A stretch of 64,000 nt of DNA from the NCBI GenBank assembly GCA_948678575.1, contig CAPPGO010000006.1, positions 1-64,000 on the forward strand, in the 5' to 3' direction. Under the pieces are notes generated by a model. The model was not told the DNA's origin and did not search any database. It was given only the letters and a program-made list of their open reading frames with translations. Shown here piece by piece: positions 16,284 through 25,188 of this stretch (within the stretch, counting starts at the first letter, position 1; the number at the start of each line of letters is the position of its first letter). A program made the position numbers and the translations under genes. This DNA comes from an uncultured Clostridia bacterium. GTDB taxonomy: Bacteria; Bacillota; Clostridia; TANB77; CAG-508.

Positions 16284-18116
16284 ATGGATTTAAAAGATAT
16301 TTCAAATCAAGTTAAATTTTATGTAAAAAAATATGGTGTTTTTAAAACAATTAAAAAATGTTTTGTAGTTGTAAAAAATAAAGAATATATAAAACATGAT
16401 TATCCTTATGGTTCATATATAGATTGGTTTAAACCAAATGAACTTTTTGACAAACAAGTTGCAGAGCAAAGAAAACACAAATTTAAAAATAATCCTAAAA
16501 TTAGTATTGTAGTTCCTATGTATAATACACCAAAGAGATTTTTTGAAGAATTAGTTGATAGTTGTATTAGACAAAGTTACACAAATTGGGAACTTTGCTT
16601 AGCTGATGGTAGTCCAGAAGAAAATAAAGAACTTGAAAAAATTTATAAAAAAGACAAGAGAATTAAATATAATTTTCTAGGTAAAAATGAAGGTATTTCT
16701 GGAAATACTAATGAAGCATTGAAAATGGTTACAGGAGATTATGTGGCACTTTTAGATCATGATGATTTGCTTTCAGATTATGCTTTATATTTTGTTGTAG
16801 AATGTATAAACAATCATCCAGATGTAGAATTTATGTATTCTGATGAAGATAAGATAACAGAAAAAGGCGACAGATATGATGCTTATTTCAAGCCAGATTT
16901 TGCGCCAGATACTTTAAGATGTCAAAACTATATTTGTCATTTTAGTATCTTAAAAAAAGAACTTATGGATAAATTAGAAGGATTTAGAAGTAAATATGAT
17001 GGTGCACAAGATTATGATATATTTTTAAGAATGAGTGAAATTACTGATCCAGATAAAATAAGACATATTCCAAGAATTCTATATCATTGGAGAGTTCATA
17101 GTGAATCAACAGCTAAATTAGATAGTAATGCTAAAAATTATGCTTTTGATAACGGAGTTGTTGCAATACAAGATCATATAGAAAGATTAGGATTAAAAGG
17201 TACAGTAACACCAGGAACAGTTGGCGGAACATATAGAACAGATTATGAAGTAATAGGAAATCCAAAAGTTTCTATTATTATTCCAAACAAAGATGGAAAA
17301 GATATTTTGGAAGTTTGTATAAAATCTTTACTTGAAAAAACAACATATACAAATTACGACATAGTAATAGTTGAAAATAATAGTACATCAAAAGAAATAT
17401 TTAAGTATTATGAAGAACTTGAAAAAAATGAAAAGATAAAAGTTGTAAAATATCCAGAAACAGGTTTCAATTATCCAGCAATAATTAATTATGGAGTAAA
17501 AAATTCAGATGGGGAATATGTTATACAATTAAATAATGATACTGAACTTATTACACCAAATTGGATAGAATTAATGCTTGGTTTCTGCCAAAGAAAAGAT
17601 GTTGGAGGTGTAGGAGTAAAGCTATATTATCCAGATGATACAATTCAACATGCAGGAATTATTGTAGGACTTGGTGGAGTTGCAGGACATAGATTTAAAG
17701 AAGTTCCAAAAGATGGACATGGATATTTTGCGAAAGAGAGCATGATAGAGAATTTAAGTGCAGTAACAGCAGCTTGTATAATGAACCCAAGAAGTGTATA
17801 TGAAGAAGTGGGATATATGGATGAAGGTTATGCTGTGGCATTTAATGATGTTGATTTTTGCTTGAAAATTAGAGAAAAAGGATATCTAATTGTATATAAT
17901 CCATTTGTAGAATTTAAGCATTATGAATCAAAATCAAGAGGAACAGAAAATACTCCTGAGAAAATAAAAAGATTTCAAGGCGAAATTTCTAGATTTAAAG
18001 AAAGATGGCACGATTTCTTAGATGAAGGAGATCCATATTATAATATAAATTTAAGTTTAGATACAGAACAATATCATATAAAGAAAATAGAAGTTGATTA
18101 TTCTAAGCATATATAG
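16284..18116 (+). CDS. Two-domain GT2 glycosyltransferase (tandem paralogue 1)
   Basis: A 610-residue protein with an N-terminal leader of about 70 residues, then two GT2 domains. The first has ISIVVPMYNTP at about 73, LADGSPE and the metal motif LDHDD at about 155-159. The second starts with VSIIIPNKDG at about 330, carries VENNSTS and QLNNDTEL, and ends with FNDVDFCLK. Twin GT2 proteins of this type build repeating rhamnose-type or related surface glycans in Firmicutes. The gene at 18471 is a clear paralogue, including the leader (both begin with a short helix, YG-F and a KKCF motif). Confidence 0.9.
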   Translation: MDLKDISNQVKFYVKKYGVFKTIKKCFVVVKNKEYIKHDYPYGSYIDWFKPNELFDKQVAEQRKHKFKNNPKISIVVPMYNTPKRFFEELVDSCIRQSYTNWELCLADGSPEENKELEKIYKKDKRIKYNFLGKNEGISGNTNEALKMVTGDYVALLDHDDLLSDYALYFVVECINNHPDVEFMYSDEDKITEKGDRYDAYFKPDFAPDTLRCQNYICHFSILKKELMDKLEGFRSKYDGAQDYDIFLRMSEITDPDKIRHIPRILYHWRVHSESTAKLDSNAKNYAFDNGVVAIQDHIERLGLKGTVTPGTVGGTYRTDYEVIGNPKVSIIIPNKDGKDILEVCIKSLLEKTTYTNYDIVIVENNSTSKEIFKYYEELEKNEKIKVVKYPETGFNYPAIINYGVKNSDGEYVIQLNNDTELITPNWIELMLGFCQRKDVGGVGVKLYYPDDTIQHAGIIVGLGGVAGHRFKEVPKDGHGYFAKESMIENLSAVTAACIMNPRSVYEEVGYMDEGYAVAFNDVDFCLKIREKGYLIVYNPFVEFKHYESKSRGTENTPEKIKRFQGEISRFKERWHDFLDEGDPYYNINLSLDTEQYHIKKIEVDYSKHI

Positions 18117-18129
18117 AGAAGGTGATTAT

Positions 18130-18450
18130 ATGTTATTTTTAGTATATGTGTTATCTCTTGCTTGTAATTTTATAATATTTATTATTAATGTATTTATAAT
18201 GCGTACAGCAAATAATTATAGTGGCAATTACGAGAAGAAAATGGAAGTTATAAAATTGTCCAACAATTTTGTTTCAATATCAAGTTTCTTAGTGTTTATA
18301 GTATTTGCATTTTTTGCATTTAGAGCAACTAAAAATATGGATAATAAAAAAGCTAAAATTATATATTTTGTAATTACAATAGCTTTTCTATGCTTGCAAT
18401 TGATAGTTGATAGAGTAATGATGATACATCCAATAATTACTGCATATTAA
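18130..18450 (+). CDS. Small membrane protein, three predicted spans
   Basis: A 106-residue hydrophobic protein with membrane segments at about 2-23, 45-65 and 77-95. I chose ATG 18130 because AGAAGGTG precedes it closely; a longer frame from 18094 overlaps the previous gene and lacks a ribosome site. It lies between the two paralogous twin-GT2 genes. I recognise no family and can only suggest a membrane partner for glycan assembly. Confidence 0.65.
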   Translation: MLFLVYVLSLACNFIIFIINVFIMRTANNYSGNYEKKMEVIKLSNNFVSISSFLVFIVFAFFAFRATKNMDNKKAKIIYFVITIAFLCLQLIVDRVMMIHPIITAY

Positions 18451-18470
18451 ATGAAAGGATTGAAAATGTC

Positions 18471-20291
18471 GTGAATTTAAAACATAGACTAAATCAAATT
18501 AAATATTATTTTGGTAGATATGGTTTTTTTGAAACAGTAAAAAAATGTTTTAAAAGATTATTAGGTATAAAAGATAATCCAGTTTATACTGATAGTGAAT
18601 TATATAAAATGTGGATGATTAATAATGAACCTAATGAAAAAGAGCTTCAAAAAATGAAGCAAATTACTTTTGATAAAGAGCCATTAATTAGTGTTGTAGT
18701 TCCTATGTATAATACTAATGAAAAATATTTTGAAGAATTAGTAGAGTCTATGCAAAATCAGATTTATAAAAGATGGGAACTTTGTTTAGCAGATGGTAGT
18801 AGTGAAAAAAATCCTAAATTTGAAGGCATTGCTTCAAGAGACAATAGAATTTTTTATAAATTTTTAAATCAAAATAAAGGAATTTCTGGTAATTCAAATG
18901 AAGCTTTAAAAATGGCAAACGGAAAATACATAACACTTTTAGATCATGATGATTTGCTTGCACCAACTTCACTTTTTGAATTTGTAAAAACAATAAATGA
19001 GGATAACGAACCAGATTTTATGTATTCTGATGAAGATAAGATAAATGATAATGGAGAAAGATATAATCCATTTTTTAAACCAGATTATTCTCCTGAAACA
19101 TTATCTGTACATAACTATATAACACATCAAATAATGTTCAAAAAAGAACTTTTAGATAAAGTTGGAATGTTTGATGAAGGTTTTAATGGCGCACAAGATT
19201 ATGATTTAGTTTTAAGATTAGTAGAAAATTCAAGAAGTATAATACATATTTCAAAAATTTTATATCATTGGAGAGCATCACAAGGCTCTACTGCTGATAA
19301 TGCTGATAGTAAACCATATGCGTTTGAAGCTGGGAGAAGAGCAGTAGAATCGCATATAAGAAGGATAGGATTAGAAGGCAAAGTAGAGAATGGTCAAGAT
19401 ATACCAGGAGTATATAAAATAACTTATGACATAGTTGGAAATCCGAAAGTTTCGATTTTAATTCCAAATAAAGATGGAATTAAATATTTAAAAACTTGTA
19501 TAAAATCAATATTAAAATTAACTACTTATAATAACTATGAAATAGTAATTATTGAAAATAATAGTGAGAACAAAAGTACATTTGATTATTATGAAAAAAT
19601 TAAGAATCATCCTAAAATAAAGATTTTAGAATACAAAGAAAAAGAATTCAATTACTCTAAAATTATAAATTTTGGAGTGGAAAATACTGATGGAGATTAT
19701 ATTCTTCAACTTAATAATGATACTAAACTAATAACTCCAAATTGGTTAGAGCTTTTTATAGGTTATGCTCAACAAAAGAGTATTGGAGCTATTGGAGCAA
19801 GACTTTATTATAAAGATAAAAGTTTGCAACACGCTGGAATTGCTACTGGTATTGCAGGAACAGCAGGAGCTTTACTAGTTAATTTAGAATATGGTAAACA
19901 TGCTTATTATGGTTTTGAAGCAATAACGAGAAATGTATCAGCAGTTACAGGGGCTTGCTTATTTGCAAGAAGAAGTATTTATAAAGAAGTAGGATATATG
20001 GATGAAGAGAAGTTTAAAGTTGCATTTAACGATGTCGATTTTTGCTTAAAAATACTTGAAAAAGGCTATCGAATAGTATATAATCCATACATAGAATTAT
20101 ACCATTTTGAATCTAAAACAAGAGGGTATGATGACTTAGATTCAAATAAAAAAGCAAGATTTGATAAAGAAGCAGAAGAATTTAAAAATAAATGGAAAAG
20201 AGTATTAAGCAAACCAGATAAATACTATAATAGAAATTTCGATAGAAATAAAGTAGATTTTTCTATTGAACCAGAGGAGATAAAATATTAA
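18471..20291 (+). CDS. Two-domain GT2 glycosyltransferase (tandem paralogue 2)
   Basis: A 606-residue paralogue of the protein at 16284 with the same layout: a short leader, GT2 domain 1 (ISVVVPMYNTN, LDHDDLL) and GT2 domain 2 (VSILIPNKDG, IENNSENK, QLNNDTKL, FNDVDFCLK). It starts at GTG 18471 with AAAGGA 11 nt upstream. Conservation of both active-site motifs suggests both domains are active. The two twin enzymes probably add different residues of the same repeat unit. Confidence 0.9.
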   Translation: MNLKHRLNQIKYYFGRYGFFETVKKCFKRLLGIKDNPVYTDSELYKMWMINNEPNEKELQKMKQITFDKEPLISVVVPMYNTNEKYFEELVESMQNQIYKRWELCLADGSSEKNPKFEGIASRDNRIFYKFLNQNKGISGNSNEALKMANGKYITLLDHDDLLAPTSLFEFVKTINEDNEPDFMYSDEDKINDNGERYNPFFKPDYSPETLSVHNYITHQIMFKKELLDKVGMFDEGFNGAQDYDLVLRLVENSRSIIHISKILYHWRASQGSTADNADSKPYAFEAGRRAVESHIRRIGLEGKVENGQDIPGVYKITYDIVGNPKVSILIPNKDGIKYLKTCIKSILKLTTYNNYEIVIIENNSENKSTFDYYEKIKNHPKIKILEYKEKEFNYSKIINFGVENTDGDYILQLNNDTKLITPNWLELFIGYAQQKSIGAIGARLYYKDKSLQHAGIATGIAGTAGALLVNLEYGKHAYYGFEAITRNVSAVTGACLFARRSIYKEVGYMDEEKFKVAFNDVDFCLKILEKGYRIVYNPYIELYHFESKTRGYDDLDSNKKARFDKEAEEFKNKWKRVLSKPDKYYNRNFDRNKVDFSIEPEEIKY

Positions 20292-20292
20292 A

Positions 20293-20814
20293 ATGGCAAT
20301 TGAATTATTAGAAAAAGTAGAAAATTTCTTTTTAAATATACTTAAAAAAATTGGTTTAGGATTTTTAGCTAAAATATATGAAGACCATAGAGAAGGTATG
20401 AGATACATAGTTTTTGGTGCTTTGGCAACATTAGTAAATATAGTATTTAGTTCATTGTTTTACTATTTTGTATTTAAAACTTTACCAGAAAAAAGCAGAT
20501 CAGATCTTAGCAATGCAGTAGGTATTGGACTAGCAATGGCTTTTGCTTATGTAACTAATAAATTATTTGTTTTTGATTCTAAAACAGAAGGAATAAAAGC
20601 TTTATTAAAAGAGATGGCATCTTTTATTGGTTGTAGGCTTATAACAGCAGTTGTAGAAATTTTAATGATGAGAGTAACTGTTGTATATTGGGAATTAAAT
20701 TATGTTTTAATGAAAATAGTTACTAATATAGTAGTAATGATTTTAAATTTTATATTCAGTAAGATTTTTATATTCAAAAAGGGAGCAAATAAAGATGAAG
20801 AAAAGAACTCCTAA
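20293..20814 (+). CDS. GtrA-family membrane protein
   Basis: A 173-residue protein with four membrane segments, starting about residue 38 with YIVFGALATLVNIVFSSL and including AFAYVTNKLFVF and NFIFSKIFIF, the repeated N-x-(L/I)-F-V/I-F pattern of GtrA. GtrA proteins are thought to flip undecaprenyl-phosphate-linked monosaccharides to the outer face for later transfer. It begins 2 nt after the twin GT2 and overlaps the next gene by 20 nt. A GtrB-like partner is at 23191 and candidate GT-C acceptor enzymes are at 20795 and 25189. Confidence 0.88.
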   Translation: MAIELLEKVENFFLNILKKIGLGFLAKIYEDHREGMRYIVFGALATLVNIVFSSLFYYFVFKTLPEKSRSDLSNAVGIGLAMAFAYVTNKLFVFDSKTEGIKALLKEMASFIGCRLITAVVEILMMRVTVVYWELNYVLMKIVTNIVVMILNFIFSKIFIFKKGANKDEEKNS

Positions 20815-22924
20815 TCCATATAGAGAAAATGTACTATGGATTTTATTTGCAATTTTTGCAGGATTTATTACAGAAGCTGTAATTGTTGTAATTGGAAGAA
20901 CAGTTCCATTAGGTGAACTTGTAAGAAATATATTTTCATATATTAGCATTGGTCGAATTATTTTTTTTGAGATATTATATTTAGCTACATTGTTAGGAAT
21001 TTATATTTGTAATCGAAAAGGCATAGACTGGTTAGATATTATTTATAGAAAAAGATATTTAATAGCACTAATTATTTTAGCTGTATGTATGATATTTCAA
21101 ATAAATGGTTCAAGCATGGGATGTATTGATAGTGTAACAGGATATAATTCAAACACTGGAATTTTAGCTGGTACATCTAGATCTATTCGTTCTGATGAAT
21201 GGGCAGTTTCAACACCTATGGCTTTTGCACAAGAAGCAAATGATTATAAGTATTTTAATTCAAATATTAGAGGTGGATATAATTCTGATATGTTCATTGT
21301 ATATGGACAACCAGTAAGAGATGCATCAATAATATTTAGATTATTTCATATAGGATATATATTATTTGGTTTAAGTATAGGATTGTCTTTTTATTGGTGT
21401 GCAAGATTTTTAGCATTATTTTTAGCATCATTCGAATTTTTAATGTTAATTACTAATAAAAAGAAAAGTTTGTCATTTATAGGAGCTACAATGATAGTAT
21501 TTTCACCAACAATTCAATGGTGGTATGCTACTAATAGTTTAATGGAGATGATAATTGCAGCAGAAGTAGGACTAGTACTTTTTGACAAATATTTAAAATC
21601 TGATAATTTTAAATTAAAAACTCTATATATGGTTGTAATGGCAATTTGTGTAGGCACTTTTATACTTACATTTTATCCAGCTTGGATGATACCAATAGCA
21701 TATATATTTGTACCGTTTTTAATTTGGATTATTATAGAAAATAGAAAAAACATTAAAATAACAAAAAAAGATGTTTTAGCATTTTTGATTATAGGTATTA
21801 TTTTTGCAGGATTAATGGCTAGAATATTGATGAAATCATGGAATACTATTTTAGCTACATTAAATACTGTATATCCAGGCAAAAGAATAGTTTTAGAAAA
21901 GGGCAGTTTAAAAGTCTATATAGGATTTATCGTAAATTCACTATTAACAATATTAACTTCAATAGATAATCCTTGTGATATGACTGTTATGATGGATTTA
22001 TGGCCAGTAGTTTTAATATTACTTGCTATATATGTTTTAAAAGAAAAGAAAAAAGACATTTTAATTACAATGTGTTTAGTTGTTGCATTAATATTAAATG
22101 CTTACTATATTTTTGCAATGCCTGAATGGTTAGCTAAGATAACACTTTTTTCAAGGACATGGTATGGAAGAGTTTATCAAGTTTTTGGACTTCTAAATAT
22201 ATTTATGTTATTTAGAGTATTGTCAAATACTGAATTTAAGTTTAAAAGTAAATGGGCAATAGTTATTTCAGCTATTTTGAGTATAATTTGTGTATTAATT
22301 TCTAAATACTATTATCCACTTATTATTACAAAGGTTATTGCAATAGTATTAGCCTTGGCATTTACACTTATATTTTACAGTGTACTTATGGCAAACCAAA
22401 AAAAGAAAACATTTTTCACAGTAATTGTATTGTTTATGATATTAATAGGTGGATTAGTAAATCCAATTAGAAGTGGTGTTTCAGCAATAGAAGACAATAC
22501 ATTACTTAAACAAATAGAAGAGATAGATAGTAAAGAAGAAGGTATGTGGGCTTTAATAGAAATAGGACTTCCAGAAATAAACATGCCTATGATGGTTGGA
22601 GCAAAAACTTTAAATTCAACAAGTGTTTATCCAAATATAGATTTATGGAGCAAAATTGATGAAGAACACAAATTTGAAGATATCTATAATAGATATGCTC
22701 ATATATTTATAACTTTGGTTGATAATAAAGAAGAAACAAAATTTGAACTTTTAGCACCAGATGTTATAAGAATATTTATGACTTATGACGATATAAAAGT
22801 TTTGGGTGTAAATTATATTGTAAGATCTGCTAAATTTGAACCTTATGATATAAATAATGAAGAATTCAAATTAAATGAGTTATACAAAGATGAAAATTAT
22901 GTAATTTATAAAATTATATATTAA
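20795..22924 (+). CDS. Large polytopic membrane protein, GT-C-like (paralogue 1)
   Basis: A 709-residue protein with about 12-14 membrane segments. After the third segment there is a loop with SRSIRSDEWAVSTP at about 127-140 and NSDMF further on. The acidic DE pair in the first large extracellular loop is where GT-C glycosyltransferases place their catalytic acid. The C-terminal ~150 residues are extracytoplasmic and include LNSTSVYPN and NRYAH. The protein at 25189 has the same length and the same motifs. Position next to GtrA suggests it transfers a lipid-linked sugar outside the cell. No enzyme family is certain. Confidence 0.7.
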   Translation: MKKRTPNPYRENVLWILFAIFAGFITEAVIVVIGRTVPLGELVRNIFSYISIGRIIFFEILYLATLLGIYICNRKGIDWLDIIYRKRYLIALIILAVCMIFQINGSSMGCIDSVTGYNSNTGILAGTSRSIRSDEWAVSTPMAFAQEANDYKYFNSNIRGGYNSDMFIVYGQPVRDASIIFRLFHIGYILFGLSIGLSFYWCARFLALFLASFEFLMLITNKKKSLSFIGATMIVFSPTIQWWYATNSLMEMIIAAEVGLVLFDKYLKSDNFKLKTLYMVVMAICVGTFILTFYPAWMIPIAYIFVPFLIWIIIENRKNIKITKKDVLAFLIIGIIFAGLMARILMKSWNTILATLNTVYPGKRIVLEKGSLKVYIGFIVNSLLTILTSIDNPCDMTVMMDLWPVVLILLAIYVLKEKKKDILITMCLVVALILNAYYIFAMPEWLAKITLFSRTWYGRVYQVFGLLNIFMLFRVLSNTEFKFKSKWAIVISAILSIICVLISKYYYPLIITKVIAIVLALAFTLIFYSVLMANQKKKTFFTVIVLFMILIGGLVNPIRSGVSAIEDNTLLKQIEEIDSKEEGMWALIEIGLPEINMPMMVGAKTLNSTSVYPNIDLWSKIDEEHKFEDIYNRYAHIFITLVDNKEETKFELLAPDVIRIFMTYDDIKVLGVNYIVRSAKFEPYDINNEEFKLNELYKDENYVIYKIIY

Positions 22925-22936
22925 TAAAAATTTTTA

Positions 22937-23151
22937 TATCAAGCTAAATATAATATTGTTTTATATAGTGAAATGATGGCACGTAGTGTGAACATTTAGA
23001 ACCTTTAAGAATGAGGTTAGGGAATCTCATAACACCGTGAGCTTGCGAACAAGGTGTGGTACATGAGGGCGCTAACCGAATAATGTAAAGGTTCTGTTCA
23101 AACGCAGTAACAGATTTGAACGACATAAAATAATATATATTTAGTTTGATA
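22937..23151 (+). repeat. Hairpin repeat family A, copy 2
   Basis: Arms 22937-22957 and 23132-23151 are complementary (ATCAAGCTAAATATA against TATATTTAGTTTGAT). Inside are a GAACATTTAGAACC/GGTTCTGTTC stem and the core. Core stems are CTCAT (23026-23030) with ATGAG (23063-23067), ACACC (23032-23036) with GGTGT (23053-23057), and GGTTAG with CTAACC. The loop GAGCTTGCGAAC is identical to copy 1. The element takes up most of the 266-bp gap before the GtrB-like gene. Confidence 0.8.
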
Positions 23152-23190
23152 ATGTAAAAATATAATTAAAATATAAAAAGGGAGAAAAAA

Positions 23191-24126
23191 ATGGATAAAA
23201 TTGCAGTACTTATACCTTGCTACAATGAAGCAAAAACAATAAAAAAAGTTGTAGAAGATTTCAAAAAGGAATTACCAGAAGCAAAGATTTATGTTTATGA
23301 CAACAATTCAAAAGATGAAACAGATAAAATTGCAAAAGAAGCAGGAGCTATTGTAAAATATGAAACTAGACAAGGTAAAGGTAATGTTATAAGAACCATG
23401 TTTAGAGAAATAGATGCAGAGTGCTATATTATGGTAGATGGAGATGACACATATCCAGCAGAAAGTGCCAAAGAAATGGTACAAGCTGTTTTAGAAGAAA
23501 ATGTTGATATGGTAGTTGGAGATAGACTTTCATCAACATATTTTAAGGAAAATAAAAGACCATTTCATAATGTTGGAAATGTTACAGTAAGAGCTTTAAT
23601 AAATAGAATTTATAAAAGTGATATAAGAGATGTTATGACAGGACTTCGTGCATTTAGTTATAAATTTGTAAAAACTTTTCCAGTTATGAGTAAAGGTTTT
23701 GAATTAGAAACAGAAATGACAATACACTGTTTAGACAAAAATTTAAAAGTAAAAAATGTAATTATTGAATATAGAGATAGACCAGCTGATAGCCCATCAA
23801 AATTAAATACTATACCAGATGGAATTAAAGTAATAAAAACAATTTTTGGTTTCTATAAAAATTATAAGCCAATTAGTTTCTTTTCAATTGTATCATTTTT
23901 TATAGCAGCAGTAGCACTTGGATTTTTAATACCAGCAATAATTGTGTTTATTAAATCAGGAGAAATAAGAGTACCATCAATTTTAGTAAGTATCTTATTA
24001 CTTATTTGTACATTACAATCTTTATTTACAGGTTTAACACTTGATAATATAATTAAAAATTCAAGACAAAACTTTGAAATGAGACTTATAGATTGTGAAA
24101 GAGAATTAAAAAACGGGAGAAAATAA
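23191..24126 (+). CDS. GtrB/DPM1-like polyprenyl-phosphate glycosyltransferase
   Basis: A 311-residue GT2 enzyme with two C-terminal membrane segments (about 230-255 and 264-285). Motifs are IAVLIPCYNEAKTIKK at the start, YDNNSKD, VDGDDTYP at about 89-96 and DVMTGLRAFSYKF. The combination matches enzymes that make dolichyl- or undecaprenyl-phosphate sugars. The product would be flipped by the GtrA protein at 20293 and used by the GT-C-like proteins nearby. It abuts the next gene with no gap. Confidence 0.88.
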   Translation: MDKIAVLIPCYNEAKTIKKVVEDFKKELPEAKIYVYDNNSKDETDKIAKEAGAIVKYETRQGKGNVIRTMFREIDAECYIMVDGDDTYPAESAKEMVQAVLEENVDMVVGDRLSSTYFKENKRPFHNVGNVTVRALINRIYKSDIRDVMTGLRAFSYKFVKTFPVMSKGFELETEMTIHCLDKNLKVKNVIIEYRDRPADSPSKLNTIPDGIKVIKTIFGFYKNYKPISFFSIVSFFIAAVALGFLIPAIIVFIKSGEIRVPSILVSILLLICTLQSLFTGLTLDNIIKNSRQNFEMRLIDCERELKNGRK

Positions 24127-25167
24127 ATGAGCGAAGTAAAAGTTTCAATAGTAGTGCCAATTTATAATTTAGAGAAATATATTCCAAGATGTTTAGATGC
24201 TTTGGTTAATCAAACATTAGAAGAAATAGAAATTTTATGTGTTGATGATGGTTCAAAAGATTCAGCACCACAAATTATAGAAGATTATAAAGCAAAATAT
24301 CCAAACAAAGTAAAAACTTTTCACAAAGAAAATGGTGGAGAGTGGTCAGCTAGAACTTATGGTTTAAAACAAGCTATTGGTGAATATGTAGGATTTATTG
24401 ATAGTGATGATGTTCCAGAAGTTACATGGGCAGAAAAACTTTATGAAGCAGCAAAGAAAAATGGTGCAGACATCGCTTTTTCTGGATATGATAGAGTAGA
24501 TTTAGATACAGGCAAAACAGTATCTGTTGAAATGACACAATATGGAACAATGAATAAAGAAGTAGATTTTAATGACGATTTTATTGTTTATGCAAATCCA
24601 TCATTATGGAACAAAATATATAGAAGAGAAATTGTAAAAGACTTAGAATTTCTACCTTTCAGAGGATGTAATGATACTTTGTTTTTAATACATAGTTATA
24701 TGAGCGGAGTTAAGAAATTAACATTTATTCCAGATGTTTTATATCATTATTACTTGCGTTCAAGTTCTCAAATACATTCTTTAAATACTAAGGATATTGA
24801 AAACTTGAAAAAATATTTTTTAGTAACAAAAGAGAATGCACAAAAATTAGGAATATATGATGAATTTAAAGAAGTACTAGATGTTATGGTGTTTTTACAT
24901 TTAGGAATTTCTTGGATATACATGGTTTCTTATGATAAAGAAGCTAATATGAAAGAAATTTTAAAAGATGCTGTAAAATATATGGATGAAAACTTTCCAA
25001 CTTGGAGAAAAAGTAAATTCTTTAAGATGAGTCATTGTTTTCCAAAAGGTTTCAAATTTATAGCAATTTGGGGAGTACATTTATTTTACAGATTAAAACT
25101 TCCTATTGTATATGTTTGGGTAAATAGATTTTTAACTGATGTAGTAAAATTAGAGGTTAAGTGGTAA
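24127..25167 (+). CDS. Glycosyltransferase family 2
   Basis: A 346-residue GT2 enzyme: VSIVVPIYNLEKYIPRCLDAL at the N-terminus (residues 5-25), CVDDGSKDSA at about 38-47, ENGGEWSARTYGL, and the metal motif IDSDD at about 92-96. The C-terminal 100 residues are helical with basic and aromatic residues, probably a membrane-facing part. It starts directly after the GtrB-like stop codon. Similar to the enzyme at 59773. Substrate unknown. Confidence 0.88.
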   Translation: MSEVKVSIVVPIYNLEKYIPRCLDALVNQTLEEIEILCVDDGSKDSAPQIIEDYKAKYPNKVKTFHKENGGEWSARTYGLKQAIGEYVGFIDSDDVPEVTWAEKLYEAAKKNGADIAFSGYDRVDLDTGKTVSVEMTQYGTMNKEVDFNDDFIVYANPSLWNKIYRREIVKDLEFLPFRGCNDTLFLIHSYMSGVKKLTFIPDVLYHYYLRSSSQIHSLNTKDIENLKKYFLVTKENAQKLGIYDEFKEVLDVMVFLHLGISWIYMVSYDKEANMKEILKDAVKYMDENFPTWRKSKFFKMSHCFPKGFKFIAIWGVHLFYRLKLPIVYVWVNRFLTDVVKLEVKW

Positions 25168-25188
25168 AAAGCAAAAGAGGAGAGATAT

